From the NCBI RefSeq assembly GCF_000407145.1, contig NZ_KE136472.1:513658-577657 (forward strand): 64,000 bases of DNA. The letters run 5' to 3'. Source of the DNA: Enterococcus caccae ATCC BAA-1240. Lineage in GTDB: Bacteria; Bacillota; Bacilli; Lactobacillales; Enterococcaceae. The notes below the pieces were generated by a model that saw only the letters and a list, made by a program, of their open reading frames with translations, was not told where the DNA came from and ran no database searches. The position numbers and the translations under genes were made by a program. Of the stretch, positions 7,639 to 16,334 are shown in pieces (within the stretch, counting starts at the first letter, position 1; the number at the start of each line of letters is the position of its first letter).

Positions 7639-10212
7639 ATGTATACATTAGTAGTAAATGGTAAGACGGAAACCTGTGATACGAATAAGAAGTTGATGGA
7701 TTTCTTGCGGGAAGATTTGAGTTTAACAGGAACAAAAGATGGTTGTAATCAGGGCTCTTGTGGTGCTTGTTCAGTGTTGATAAATGGAAGGGTTTCCAAA
7801 GCGTGCTTATTTAGCTTAGAGAAGCTAGATGGAAAAGAAGTTGTTACAATCGAAGGGTTAGATCAGCGTCAAAAAGATGTTTATGCGTATGCCTTTGCTA
7901 AAACAGGTGCGGTTCAATGTGGGTATTGTATTCCAGGGATAGTTATCTCAGCGCATGGACTACTGAATAAAAAAGCGGAACCTAGTAATGAAGAGGTAAG
8001 AAAAGCGATTCGTGGAAATATCTGTCGATGTACAGGTTATGTAAAAATAGTAGAAGCAATCCAGTTAGCTGCTAAACTCTTTCGTGAAAACTTGAGCATT
8101 CCAGAAGAACACTCAAACGCAAAATTAGGTGAGGATTTCAAGCGTATTGATGCAGTTGAAAAAACGTTAGGAACGGGTCTTTATGTTGACGATATTACCG
8201 TCGAAGGGATGCTCCATGCCTCAGCTGTTCGCAGCACATATCCAAGAGCGAAAGTTCTAAAAATTGATACGAGCAAAGCCGCAGAACATCCAGCGTGCGT
8301 TGCGGTACTTACGTCTAAAGATGTTCCAGGAAATAATAAAATCGGCCATTTAGAGTTTATTTCTGATTGGGATGTCATGATACCAGAAGGTGAGATCACT
8401 CGATATGTCGGCGATGCCATCGCCTTAGTCGTATCAAACAAAAAAGAACTATTGGAAGAAATCAAAGAATTAGTAAAAGTCACGTATGAGGAGCTTACTC
8501 CGATGATTTCATATGAAGCGGCTTTAGCGGATGACGCACCACTGATTCACGAAAAAGGCAATATTTTATCCCATGAACATCTCATTCGTGGCAATGCGAA
8601 TGAGCAGTTGGCAGCATCTGAATATGTCGTAACGCAACATTATTCAGTCCCAATCAATGAACATGCTTTTATGGAGCCGGAGTGTGCAATTGCAATGCCA
8701 GAAGGTGACTCAGGAATTTTACTGTATAGCGCAGGACAAAGTATTTATGATGAACAACGGGAAGTTGCTCGTATGCTAGGCGTCGAAAAAGAGAAAATAC
8801 ATGTCCAAGCTAAATTAGTTGGTGGCGGTTTCGGCGGAAAAGAAGATATGAGCGTACAACATCACGCCTCACTTGCAGCGTGGTGTCTGCAAAAACCAGT
8901 AAAAGTATTACTTAGTCGGCAAGAAAGCTTGATGATTCATCCAAAACGTCATGGTATGGAGATGGACTTCACTACAGGTTGCGATGCTGAAGGAAATTTA
9001 ACAGCTATGAAAGCTGTGATTTACGCTGATACTGGGGCATACGCATCTTTAGGAGGACCAGTCCTTCAACGAGCTTGTACACATGCTGCGGGTCCATACA
9101 AGTATCAACATATTGATGTAGAAGGATTTGCGGTTTATACGAATAATCCGCCATCTGGAGCATTTCGAGGTTTTGGTGTATGTCAGACTGCGTTTGCCAT
9201 TGAAAACAATCTTAACTTGTTAGCCGAAAAAGTCGGAATCTCGCAATGGGACATCCGTTATAAAAATGCTGTTGGACCAGGAGATTCGTTACCAAATGGC
9301 CAACTAGTTTCAAAAAATGCAGCACTGAAAGAAACATTACTTGCTGTTAGAGAGGCATATGAAGAGGCAGAGATTGCGGGCCTATCATGTTTCTTCAAAA
9401 ATAGCGGAATCGGTGTTGGCTTATCGGATATCGGTCGCTGTATTGTTTCGGTTGAAAATGGCAAAGTTCATGTCAGAACCAGTGCAGCTTGTATCGGCCA
9501 AGGGATGGCGACGGTTACAACTCAAGTTGCTTGTGAAGCCTTAGATTTACCTCCAGAAATGGTTATTGCAGAAGCACCAGATACGCGAAGAACACCAGAT
9601 TCAGGTACTACAACGGCATCACGACAATCCTTATTTACAGGTGAAGCCACAAGAAGAGCAGCGATGCAATTACGTTATGAGCTAGATATGGGACGTGTGT
9701 TATCGGATTTAGAAGGACAAGAATTTTACGGAGAATATTCAGCTAAAACAGATCCTTTGATCAACGATAAAAGAAGTCCTGTCAGTCATGCTGGATATGG
9801 CTATGCATCTGAAGTTGCAATTTTAGATAAAAAAGGCAAAGTCGAAAAATTTGTAGCAGCATACGATATGGGCCAAGTAGTTAATCCAAAGGCTGCCGAA
9901 GGTCAAATTGAAGGTGGAATCGTCATGGGGATGGGGTATGCTTTAACGGAGAAATTTATTTTAGAAGAAGGCTATGTAAAAGCAAAATATGCAACGTTAG
10001 GTTTACTAAATGCTACTCAAGTACCGCCGATTGAAACGATTTTAGTTCAAGCAGAAAATATTCATGACGGATTAGCATATGGAATTAAAGGAGTAGGAGA
10101 GTTAGCAACAATTCCTACTGCACCAGCCTTAGCAGGCGCCTATTATGCGTTAGATGGCAAGTTAAGACCAACCTTGCCGATGGAAGATACATTTTATCAA
10201 AAGAAAAAATAA
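7639..10212 (+). CDS. xdh: Selenium-dependent xanthine dehydrogenase-type molybdenum hydroxylase (fused Fe-S and Mo subunits, no FAD domain)
   Basis: 857-residue fusion of a two-cluster [2Fe-2S] module (residues 1-160) and a molybdopterin-binding module (about 175-857). Cluster cysteines are visible at C36, C41, C44, C56 and C94, C97, C129, C131. The Mo-site motif GGGFGGKED is near residue 400 and FRGFGV near 510. The separate FAD domain of classical xanthine dehydrogenase is missing, so electrons must pass to or from another carrier, plausibly the flavodoxin/Nfn-like proteins downstream. I chose ATG 7639 because GAGGTG at 7623-7628 is its RBS; TTG 7621 would overlap that site. Neighbours selD, yedF, yqeB and yqeC mark it as the selenium-dependent type. 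Substrate (xanthine, urate or another purine) is inferred. Confidence 0.92.
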   Translation: MYTLVVNGKTETCDTNKKLMDFLREDLSLTGTKDGCNQGSCGACSVLINGRVSKACLFSLEKLDGKEVVTIEGLDQRQKDVYAYAFAKTGAVQCGYCIPGIVISAHGLLNKKAEPSNEEVRKAIRGNICRCTGYVKIVEAIQLAAKLFRENLSIPEEHSNAKLGEDFKRIDAVEKTLGTGLYVDDITVEGMLHASAVRSTYPRAKVLKIDTSKAAEHPACVAVLTSKDVPGNNKIGHLEFISDWDVMIPEGEITRYVGDAIALVVSNKKELLEEIKELVKVTYEELTPMISYEAALADDAPLIHEKGNILSHEHLIRGNANEQLAASEYVVTQHYSVPINEHAFMEPECAIAMPEGDSGILLYSAGQSIYDEQREVARMLGVEKEKIHVQAKLVGGGFGGKEDMSVQHHASLAAWCLQKPVKVLLSRQESLMIHPKRHGMEMDFTTGCDAEGNLTAMKAVIYADTGAYASLGGPVLQRACTHAAGPYKYQHIDVEGFAVYTNNPPSGAFRGFGVCQTAFAIENNLNLLAEKVGISQWDIRYKNAVGPGDSLPNGQLVSKNAALKETLLAVREAYEEAEIAGLSCFFKNSGIGVGLSDIGRCIVSVENGKVHVRTSAACIGQGMATVTTQVACEALDLPPEMVIAEAPDTRRTPDSGTTTASRQSLFTGEATRRAAMQLRYELDMGRVLSDLEGQEFYGEYSAKTDPLINDKRSPVSHAGYGYASEVAILDKKGKVEKFVAAYDMGQVVNPKAAEGQIEGGIVMGMGYALTEKFILEEGYVKAKYATLGLLNATQVPPIETILVQAENIHDGLAYGIKGVGELATIPTAPALAGAYYALDGKLRPTLPMEDTFYQKKK

Positions 10213-10326
10213 TAAAATGATTTTGTGAGGTGCTTAAAAAAAGACGCATAATGACGAAAAAACGCATCCGATAAATAGGATTGGGTGCGGTTTTGCTTAC
10301 GGATTGAATGTAAAAGGAGTTCACAA

Positions 10327-10926
10327 ATGTTGAAAATTAGTGCAATCATCATGGCTTCAGGTTTTTCTTCGAGAATGGGTAAGAATAAGTTGTTTCTTGA
10401 ATACCAAGGAGAAACCTTCTTAAATCATACGCTAAACCTCACAAAAAAAATACCTTTTTTTGAACGTATCTTAGTTATTTCACCTGAAAGTTTACAGGGA
10501 TTACAGTTACCAAAAGATCTTAACATCATCCAAAATACTGAAGCGCAAAAAGGACAAAGTGCAAGTGTTCGCCTCGGAACAAAAGCCGCAACAGGTGAAG
10601 GATATCTTTATCTTCCTGTAGATCAACCTTTATTAAACAAAGCATTACTAGAATCACTTTTTAGAGACTATTCAAAAGATACGATCGTTTTTCCAGTGAA
10701 TCAATTAGGGGAGCCAAGTAGTCCTATGTTCTTTGGTAGAAACTTTCGAACAGAATTGCTAAACGTCACTGGGGATTCTGGAGGACGTGTGGTTCGTAAT
10801 AATCATCCGGAAGCATGGCGTGAAGTTTGGATAAAGGATTCTGGATGTTTGATTGATATTGATACACCAGCAGAATACAAAAAAATAATCGATCAAAATT
10901 TGGAGATAAGTGAGAAAGGACTTTAA
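10327..10926 (+). CDS. mocA: MocA-type molybdenum cofactor cytidylyltransferase
   Basis: 199-residue nucleotidyltransferase of the MobA/MocA fold. The N-terminal nucleotide-binding signature ASGFSSRMGKNKL is at about residues 9-21 and the metal-binding PVDQPLL at about 98. It would attach CMP to molybdopterin to make the cytosine dinucleotide cofactor used by hydroxylases. AAGGAG at 10313-10318 selects ATG 10327 over an upstream in-frame ATG. It overlaps no neighbour but is 1 bp from the next start. Confidence 0.88.
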   Translation: MLKISAIIMASGFSSRMGKNKLFLEYQGETFLNHTLNLTKKIPFFERILVISPESLQGLQLPKDLNIIQNTEAQKGQSASVRLGTKAATGEGYLYLPVDQPLLNKALLESLFRDYSKDTIVFPVNQLGEPSSPMFFGRNFRTELLNVTGDSGGRVVRNNHPEAWREVWIKDSGCLIDIDTPAEYKKIIDQNLEISEKGL

Positions 10927-10927
10927 A

Positions 10928-12079
10928 ATGAAGCACTCAATATATCTGAATCATGCCGCAACTTCTAATCATAAATTTGAAGCAACAATTCAAGAGGTCT
11001 CTCAGTATTTGGAAGCAAACAATAATCTGAATATAAATCGTGGTTCGCAAAATAGTGATGAACTTGAAGTGATTTTTGAAGCTCGCCAAGCTTTTGCAAC
11101 TTTTTTTCATGCGCCTGACCCAGCACACATTATTTTTACAGCAAATGCAACAACTTCGCTGAATATGATTTTAAATGGTTTAGTGAAATCTGGCGATCAC
11201 GTCATAACGACAGCAGTCGAGCATAATGCGGTTGCTAGACCTCTTCATATGTTGGAAAGGCAACAGAATATTTCAGTGAGTCATTTACGCTGTGAACCAA
11301 ATGGAAAGCTTGATCCTACACAAATGGAAGCGCAAATTCGCCCAGAAACAAAAGTGTTAGTAATGACCCATGCATCAAATGTATTAGGGACTATTTTACC
11401 CATCAAAGAATGCTTCGAAATTGCAAAAGCACATGGAATCATCACGGTTTTAGACAGTGCTCAAACAGCTGGCTTTTTGCCAATTGATATGGAAGAAATG
11501 TTGATTGATGTTTTAGCATTTACAGGACACAAAAGTTTGATGGGATTAACTGGAATAGGCGGCTTTTCATTAGCACAAAATATGGAAAAAGAAATCACTC
11601 CTTGGATGAGTGGGGGGACGGGAAGTGCTTCATTATCATTAGAGCAGCCTAATTTTTTACCCGATAAATTTGAGGCAGGTACCTTAAATATGCTAGGTAT
11701 TTTGAGCTTAAAAAGTGCACTAAAATCAATAAATATACTTGGATTAGATCGAATCGCACTACATGAACGAGTATTGACTGCACGATTCTTAGAGGGGTTA
11801 AAAAACTTACCTGTAACTATTTTAGGAAGTACCGATCCAACTGAGATGGTACCAGTTGTTTCTATTACAACAACACTAGTTGATCCAGGAGAACTTTCTC
11901 AGCAATTATTCAATCGTTATCAAATCATCACACGATCTGGATTACATTGTTCTCCGCTTGCACATCAAACAGCAGGAACGTTAAAAACAGGTGCCGTACG
12001 TTTTAGTTTTGGCTGGAACACAACGATTGATGAAATCGATTATACTCTAAACGCTTTAAAGGAAATCTTGTCGGAATAG
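10928..12079 (+). CDS. Class V aminotransferase / cysteine desulfurase-like protein of the EF2568 type
   Basis: 383-residue PLP enzyme of the cysteine desulfurase / selenocysteine lyase family. It starts IYLNHAATSN; the PLP lysine lies in FTGHKSLMG near residue 203; the catalytic Cys region is SGLHCSP near 338. This subgroup is the one first named from EF2568 in the E. faecalis SDMH cluster. It probably supplies selenide or sulfide from (seleno)cysteine to SelD. AAAGGA upstream selects ATG 10928 rather than GTG 10910. selD follows 18 bp later. Confidence 0.88.
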   Translation: MKHSIYLNHAATSNHKFEATIQEVSQYLEANNNLNINRGSQNSDELEVIFEARQAFATFFHAPDPAHIIFTANATTSLNMILNGLVKSGDHVITTAVEHNAVARPLHMLERQQNISVSHLRCEPNGKLDPTQMEAQIRPETKVLVMTHASNVLGTILPIKECFEIAKAHGIITVLDSAQTAGFLPIDMEEMLIDVLAFTGHKSLMGLTGIGGFSLAQNMEKEITPWMSGGTGSASLSLEQPNFLPDKFEAGTLNMLGILSLKSALKSINILGLDRIALHERVLTARFLEGLKNLPVTILGSTDPTEMVPVVSITTTLVDPGELSQQLFNRYQIITRSGLHCSPLAHQTAGTLKTGAVRFSFGWNTTIDEIDYTLNALKEILSE

Positions 12080-12097
12080 ATGCAAAGGAGAAAATCA

Positions 12098-13120
12098 ATG
12101 AATTTTTTATCACAATGTACTTCTGGCGGCTGTGGCGCTAAGATCGGTCCGAATGAATTAGCCGAATTTTTAAAAAGTCTGCCCAAATTTTCTGATGAAA
12201 AACTATTAGTAGGTTTTGATGCATCCGATGATGCCGCGGTTTATCAATTATCAGAGGAGCTTGCACTGATTTCAACGATAGATTTTTTTTCGCCCATGGT
12301 TGAAGATCCTCGTACTTTCGGTAGAATCGCTGCGGCGAATGCGATGAGTGATGTTTATGCAATGGGTGGGAAAGTATTATTCGCATTAAACTTAGTTTGT
12401 TTTCCAGAAAAAATGGATAAACGAAAGCTTTCAGAAATTCTGATCGGTGGTGCAGAAAAACTAGAAGAAGCGAATGCTTCATTGGCTGGTGGCCATTCCA
12501 TCTATGATCATGAACCTAAATACGGATTAGCAGTAACAGGGCAAGTGGATCCGCGGAAAATCATTCATAATAATACTCCGAAAATAGGGGATGTCTTGAT
12601 TCTTACTAAGGCGTTGGGTGTTGGGCTAGTTCAATCAGCTGTCAGAGGAGGTCTCGCTTGTAAAGAAGCAAAAGCGGCGGCAATCGCGTCAATGGAACGT
12701 TTAAACAAATATGCTGCAGAAAAAATGGGGAAGTTCCCTGTCCATGCTTGTACTGATGTGACGGGGTTTGGTTTACTGGTTCATGCATTAGAAATGGCTG
12801 GAGAGAATGCAACATTAGTCATTGATGCAGCACAATTACCGCTTTTACCGCAAGCCTATTATTATGCGGAAGAATTTTTAGCAACAGCAGCGGGTCAAAG
12901 AAATCGACAATTTATGAAAAGTAAAGTTGATTTGAGTGCTGTTTCTCCGGCATACCAAGAGATTCTTTTTGATCCCCAAACTTCAGGTGGCTTGTTGATC
13001 AGTGTTAAAGCAGAAAAAGCATTAGAATGTCTTGAAACTATTCAAAAAGATGATCCAGTCGCGGCAATTATTGGTGAAGTTTGTGAAAAAGAATCAAGTC
13101 AGTCAATAATTCTTGTCTAA
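12098..13120 (+). CDS. selD: Selenide, water dikinase
   Basis: 340-residue SelD that makes selenophosphate from selenide and ATP. The active-site loop SGGCGAK carries Cys12 and Lys15, matching the catalytic Cys17/Lys20 pair of E. coli SelD; the codon is TGT, so this is the cysteine rather than the selenocysteine form. The glycine-rich AGGHSIYD and HACTDVTGFG motifs follow. AAAGGAG selects ATG 12098. No selA, selB, selC or ybbB is visible, so this is an orphan SelD whose product is expected to serve the molybdenum hydroxylase. A short overlap region links it to yedF. Confidence 0.95.
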   Translation: MNFLSQCTSGGCGAKIGPNELAEFLKSLPKFSDEKLLVGFDASDDAAVYQLSEELALISTIDFFSPMVEDPRTFGRIAAANAMSDVYAMGGKVLFALNLVCFPEKMDKRKLSEILIGGAEKLEEANASLAGGHSIYDHEPKYGLAVTGQVDPRKIIHNNTPKIGDVLILTKALGVGLVQSAVRGGLACKEAKAAAIASMERLNKYAAEKMGKFPVHACTDVTGFGLLVHALEMAGENATLVIDAAQLPLLPQAYYYAEEFLATAAGQRNRQFMKSKVDLSAVSPAYQEILFDPQTSGGLLISVKAEKALECLETIQKDDPVAAIIGEVCEKESSQSIILV

Positions 13121-13136
13121 GAAAGAAGGAGCAGCG

Positions 13137-13727
13137 ATGAAAAAAATCAATGCAATAGGAAAGCCGTGTCCAATTCCAGTAATCGAGGCGAAAAAGGCCA
13201 TTCGAGAGTTGAACAATGCTGAAGGAACCATCGAAATAACAGTCGATAATGAAGTGTCAGTGAAAAATATCGAAAAAATGGCAATAGGTTTAGGTCTGAA
13301 AACGACTAGTCAAAAGTGTAAAAATGATGAATTTAAGGTTGAAATCGTTGTTCAAAAAAAAGATGAGTCACTAAATTCAGTTGCTTCAAATAACGAATTA
13401 GTGATTGCTTTTGGCAGGCAAACAATGGGAGATGGTGATGTTGATCTAGGAGCGATTTTACTAAAAAGTTATATTTATTCTTTGACTGAACTAGATACAC
13501 CACCTAACCACCTGTTGTTTTTCAACAGTGGGGCATTTTTAACAAATCAAGGCTCTAATACTTTAAAAGACCTACAGGTTTTATTAGATAAGGGGACACA
13601 AATCAGTACTTGTGGCGCTTGTTTAGATTTTTATCGGATCAAAGAAACATTAGCTATCGGTGAAATCACAAATATGTATGGTATCACAGAAATAATGGCA
13701 CAAGCGAAAAAAGTGATTAATTTCTGA
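13137..13727 (+). CDS. yedF: YedF-type selenium metabolism protein (TusA-like + DsrE-like)
   Basis: 196-residue protein with an N-terminal TusA-like domain (residues 1-75) carrying the CPIP motif (GKPCPIPVIEAKK) and a C-terminal DsrE-like domain with STCGACLDFY near residue 160. This two-domain arrangement is the YedF family that tracks with selenium-dependent molybdenum hydroxylases. It likely carries selenium as a perselenide on the Cys of the CPxP motif. GAAGGAG upstream selects ATG 13137 over an in-frame ATG at 13113 inside selD. Confidence 0.9.
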   Translation: MKKINAIGKPCPIPVIEAKKAIRELNNAEGTIEITVDNEVSVKNIEKMAIGLGLKTTSQKCKNDEFKVEIVVQKKDESLNSVASNNELVIAFGRQTMGDGDVDLGAILLKSYIYSLTELDTPPNHLLFFNSGAFLTNQGSNTLKDLQVLLDKGTQISTCGACLDFYRIKETLAIGEITNMYGITEIMAQAKKVINF

Positions 13728-13742
13728 ACATGAGGTGGAAGA

Positions 13743-14000
13743 ATGGACTATCTTTTAACATTTCAAAATACCCATTATGCAGTGCACAGTGAGAAAGTAT
13801 TGCTGAATAAAAAGATTCTTGTCTCCGTGATGGCATTGCCGACAAGTTTAGGTGATTTTTGTGGAATTTGTTTAAGAATTGCCAAGGAAGATTTTGTATT
13901 TGGACGACAGTTTTTAGAAGAGGCGAAAATACCGATCAAAGGGATTTTTAAGATTGAAGGAACGAAGAATGAAAGGACGTATCTACCATGGAACCCTTGA
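13743..14000 (+). CDS. DUF3343-family small protein of the selenium cluster
   Basis: 85-residue protein starting MDYLLTFQNTHYAVHSEKVL, with two cysteine-containing segments (FCGICLRI near residue 40). It fits the short DUF3343 family (putative Se/S carrier) that often follows yedF and selD. It is preceded by GAGGTGGAAG and overlaps the yqeC start by 13 bp. Function is inferred from context only. Confidence 0.72.
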   Translation: MDYLLTFQNTHYAVHSEKVLLNKKILVSVMALPTSLGDFCGICLRIAKEDFVFGRQFLEEAKIPIKGIFKIEGTKNERTYLPWNP

Positions 14001-14728
14001 TCAATTGTTTTGATTTTCAAGGAAAACAAGTAGTTTCACTGATTGGAAGCGGTGGAAAGACAAGTTTAATGTGGTATCTTGCTGACTGCTATCGTAATCA
14101 ATCAGTTTTGGTCAGCACGACAACTAAAATAGGGTGTCCAGTAGATCGTCCTCATGATTATTTTTATAGTAGTAATTTTTCAAATCTAGGGTGCGATGGA
14201 CAGGGAATCACTTTAGCTGGAAGAGTTTGCGAAGGTGGATATAAGTTGAAATCACTGCCACTTCCTGTTTTTGAAGAGTTGCTTCCACATTTTGATAAAG
14301 CTTTTCTAGAAGCTGATGGCTCCAAACAATTACCGTTAAAAGGTTGGGAAACGTTTGAGCCAGTTGTTTTACCTAAAACGACTGTCACGATTGGTTTAAT
14401 TCCCATCTCTGCTGTCGGAAAAAACATCGATCAAATGACAGTCCACCGTCTCGCACTATTTTTACGAGCAACAGGGGCTATTCAAGGAGAGAAAGTTAAA
14501 GAAGAAACATTAGCTGAAATTATTGCAAGCCCCACGGGTTTATGGAAAAAAAGCCATGGACAACGTATTTTATGTATCAATCAAGTTCAAACAATAGAAC
14601 AATTAAAGCAAGCGAAAAAAGTTTTAGCTTTGCTCCCCCAGATGTTATTAAAACGTTTGAGTAAAGTGATTGCATGCAATGTTCAAACTAAGGAAGGAAT
14701 TGTCTTATGGGAAAAACTAAACAATTAA
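13988..14728 (+). CDS. yqeC: YqeC-type putative selenium-dependent hydroxylase accessory protein
   Basis: 246-residue protein of the YqeC family. A P-loop-like segment LIGSGGKTSLMWYLAD lies near residues 18-33, and LEADGSKQLPLKGWE near 107 is a family hallmark. YqeC proteins co-occur with SDMH genes and are thought to help insert or process the selenium-containing cofactor. It overlaps both neighbours (13 bp with the DUF3343 gene, 22 bp with yqeB), a tight operon. Confidence 0.88.
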   Translation: MEPLINCFDFQGKQVVSLIGSGGKTSLMWYLADCYRNQSVLVSTTTKIGCPVDRPHDYFYSSNFSNLGCDGQGITLAGRVCEGGYKLKSLPLPVFEELLPHFDKAFLEADGSKQLPLKGWETFEPVVLPKTTVTIGLIPISAVGKNIDQMTVHRLALFLRATGAIQGEKVKEETLAEIIASPTGLWKKSHGQRILCINQVQTIEQLKQAKKVLALLPQMLLKRLSKVIACNVQTKEGIVLWEKLNN

Positions 14729-15537
14729 TTTCTGAAACAATTGTAGTTGTTCGAGGTGGGGGTGATTTGGCTACGGGAGTCATCCAAAAATTAGCTCATA
14801 CAGGCTTTAAAGTAGTTGTTTTAGAAACAGCTAAGCCTTTAGCTATTCGGCGTACAGTTGCTTTGTGCACAGCAGTTTTTCAAGGGAGACAGCAAGTAGA
14901 AGACACAGAAGCAGTGTTCGTTTCTTCAGTGTCAGAATGTGAGGCAATCTGGAATAATAATCAGATTCCTATGTTGATTGATGCTGAAGCGAAATTATTG
15001 ACTGAACTGAAACCAACTGTTTTGGTAGATGCAATTCTTGCTAAAAAAAACTTAGGCACAAACAAAATGATGGCCCCTATTACGATAGCGTTAGGACCAG
15101 GATTTTCAGCGCCAAAAGATGTTGATGTGGTGGTTGAAACAATGAGAGGACATCATTTAGGTCGATTGTATTTTAATGGGGGAGCTATTCCTAATACAGG
15201 AACTCCTGGGGAGATTGGTGGAAAAAGTGCTGAACGTGTTATTCATTCACCAACATCTGGAAACGTTCAGCATATAAAAAAAATCGGTGATGTGGTAAGA
15301 AAGGGAGAGGTGCTCTTTTATATTGACCAAGTTGCTATAAAATCACCGTTAGACGGTGTATTGAGAGGAATGATTTCAGAGGAAGTCGTATGTCAAATAG
15401 GATTAAAATGTGGTGATGTCGATCCACGTTCTTTTGACAAAGTCGATTGTTATACGATATCTGATAAAGCGAGGGCTTTAGGTGGAGCTGTTTTAGATGC
15501 AACACTCTGGATTGGACGAGAAAAAAACTTGTTTTAG
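14707..15537 (+). CDS. yqeB: YqeB/EF2563-family SDMH maturation protein
   Basis: 276-residue protein of the EF2563 family. It begins with a Rossmann-like VVRGGGDLATGVIQKL segment (about residues 14-29); the centre contains GPGFSAPKDVDVVVET and RGHHLGR, and the C-terminal part resembles a lipoyl/biotin-like fold (SPTSGNVQHIKKIGDVVRKG). The family is a marker of SDMH systems. It ends the selenium operon; the next promoter follows at about 15583. Confidence 0.9.
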   Translation: MGKTKQLISETIVVVRGGGDLATGVIQKLAHTGFKVVVLETAKPLAIRRTVALCTAVFQGRQQVEDTEAVFVSSVSECEAIWNNNQIPMLIDAEAKLLTELKPTVLVDAILAKKNLGTNKMMAPITIALGPGFSAPKDVDVVVETMRGHHLGRLYFNGGAIPNTGTPGEIGGKSAERVIHSPTSGNVQHIKKIGDVVRKGEVLFYIDQVAIKSPLDGVLRGMISEEVVCQIGLKCGDVDPRSFDKVDCYTISDKARALGGAVLDATLWIGREKNLF

Positions 15538-15582
15538 TATAATTTTCAAAAACTTAAAATTATTTTTTTTACCTAAAAAATA

Positions 15583-15716
15583 TTGTTTTGAATGTGTGGT
15601 TTATGGTATAGTATAAGGGAAGATTTTGTATGGTTTTGATCACAAAAAAAAGAAAGCGTTTTATTTTTTGTGATATGTGAAAAAGGTAATTTGAATTAAG
15701 ATATCTCTAACCATAC
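15583..15716 (+). promoter_or_regulatory. Promoter and nested-hairpin leader of the flavodoxin-nfn-nifJ operon
   Basis: Possible -35 TTGTTT (15583-15588), 18 bp spacer, -10 TATAGT (15607-15612, with upstream TATGG). The transcript leader can form an inner 11 bp stem (ATCACAAAAAA 15639-15649 with its complement at 15664-15674) enclosed by an 8 bp outer stem (GTATGGTT 15628-15635 with AACCATAC 15709-15716). No U-run follows, so it is not a plain terminator. The ligand or protein it answers to is unknown. Confidence 0.5.
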
Positions 15717-15826
15717 TATAGTTGCATATGTTTTTGGATAGTAAGTATGAGAAGAATGAAAAGGGTTACAACATATCTTCTTATACTTTAAAATATTATG
15801 TAAAGAAGACGAGAGGATGGGTAAAT

Positions 15827-16270
15827 ATGGCATTAGTAAAAATCATTTATGCAAGCATGACAGGAAACACAGAGGAAATTTCAGAAATTATAGAAAGCAC
15901 AGTACAAGAAGCAGGTTTTGACGTAGTAAGAGAAGAATGTTCAGAAGTGGATGTCGATTTCTTTGATGATGCAGATGCATGTGTGATTGCTACGTATACC
16001 TATGGTGATGGTGAATTACCGTTTGAATTTGAAGACTTTTATGATGAATTAGAAGAAAAAGATTTAGCAGGAAAAATTTTTGGTGTTGTTGGTTCTGGCG
16101 ATCGTGAGTACGGAGATCTTTTCTGCAAATCAGCACATGACTTTGTAGATGCTTTACAGAAATCAGGCGCTAAAAAAGTAGCTGAAACAGTTGAAATCGA
16201 AAATAACGCAGAAGAAGAAGATATTGAACAGTTGAAAAAGTTTGTCCAAGAATTAACAGCGAATCTATAA
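15827..16270 (+). CDS. Flavodoxin
   Basis: 147-residue short-chain flavodoxin. The FMN phosphate loop is YASMTGNTEEI (residues 8-18), the 50s-type loop is TYTYGDGELP and the 90s loop GSGDREYGD. GAGAGG 8 nt upstream selects ATG 15827; the longer in-frame ATG at 15722 adds 35 residues lacking any flavodoxin similarity and would remove part of the leader. It likely carries electrons between the pyruvate oxidoreductase, the Nfn-like pair and the molybdenum hydroxylase. Confidence 0.93.
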   Translation: MALVKIIYASMTGNTEEISEIIESTVQEAGFDVVREECSEVDVDFFDDADACVIATYTYGDGELPFEFEDFYDELEEKDLAGKIFGVVGSGDREYGDLFCKSAHDFVDALQKSGAKKVAETVEIENNAEEEDIEQLKKFVQELTANL

Positions 16271-16334
16271 CAGTACTTTAAGATCATATGAAAGAAGGAA
16301 AAATGAATGCAACCATTCATTAACGGTACTCCAT

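Noticed and set aside
12098..12160. Selenocysteine (in-frame TGA) in SelD or other SDMH proteins
   Set aside because: The catalytic codon is TGT (Cys) and the frames of all cluster genes are open without internal TGA.
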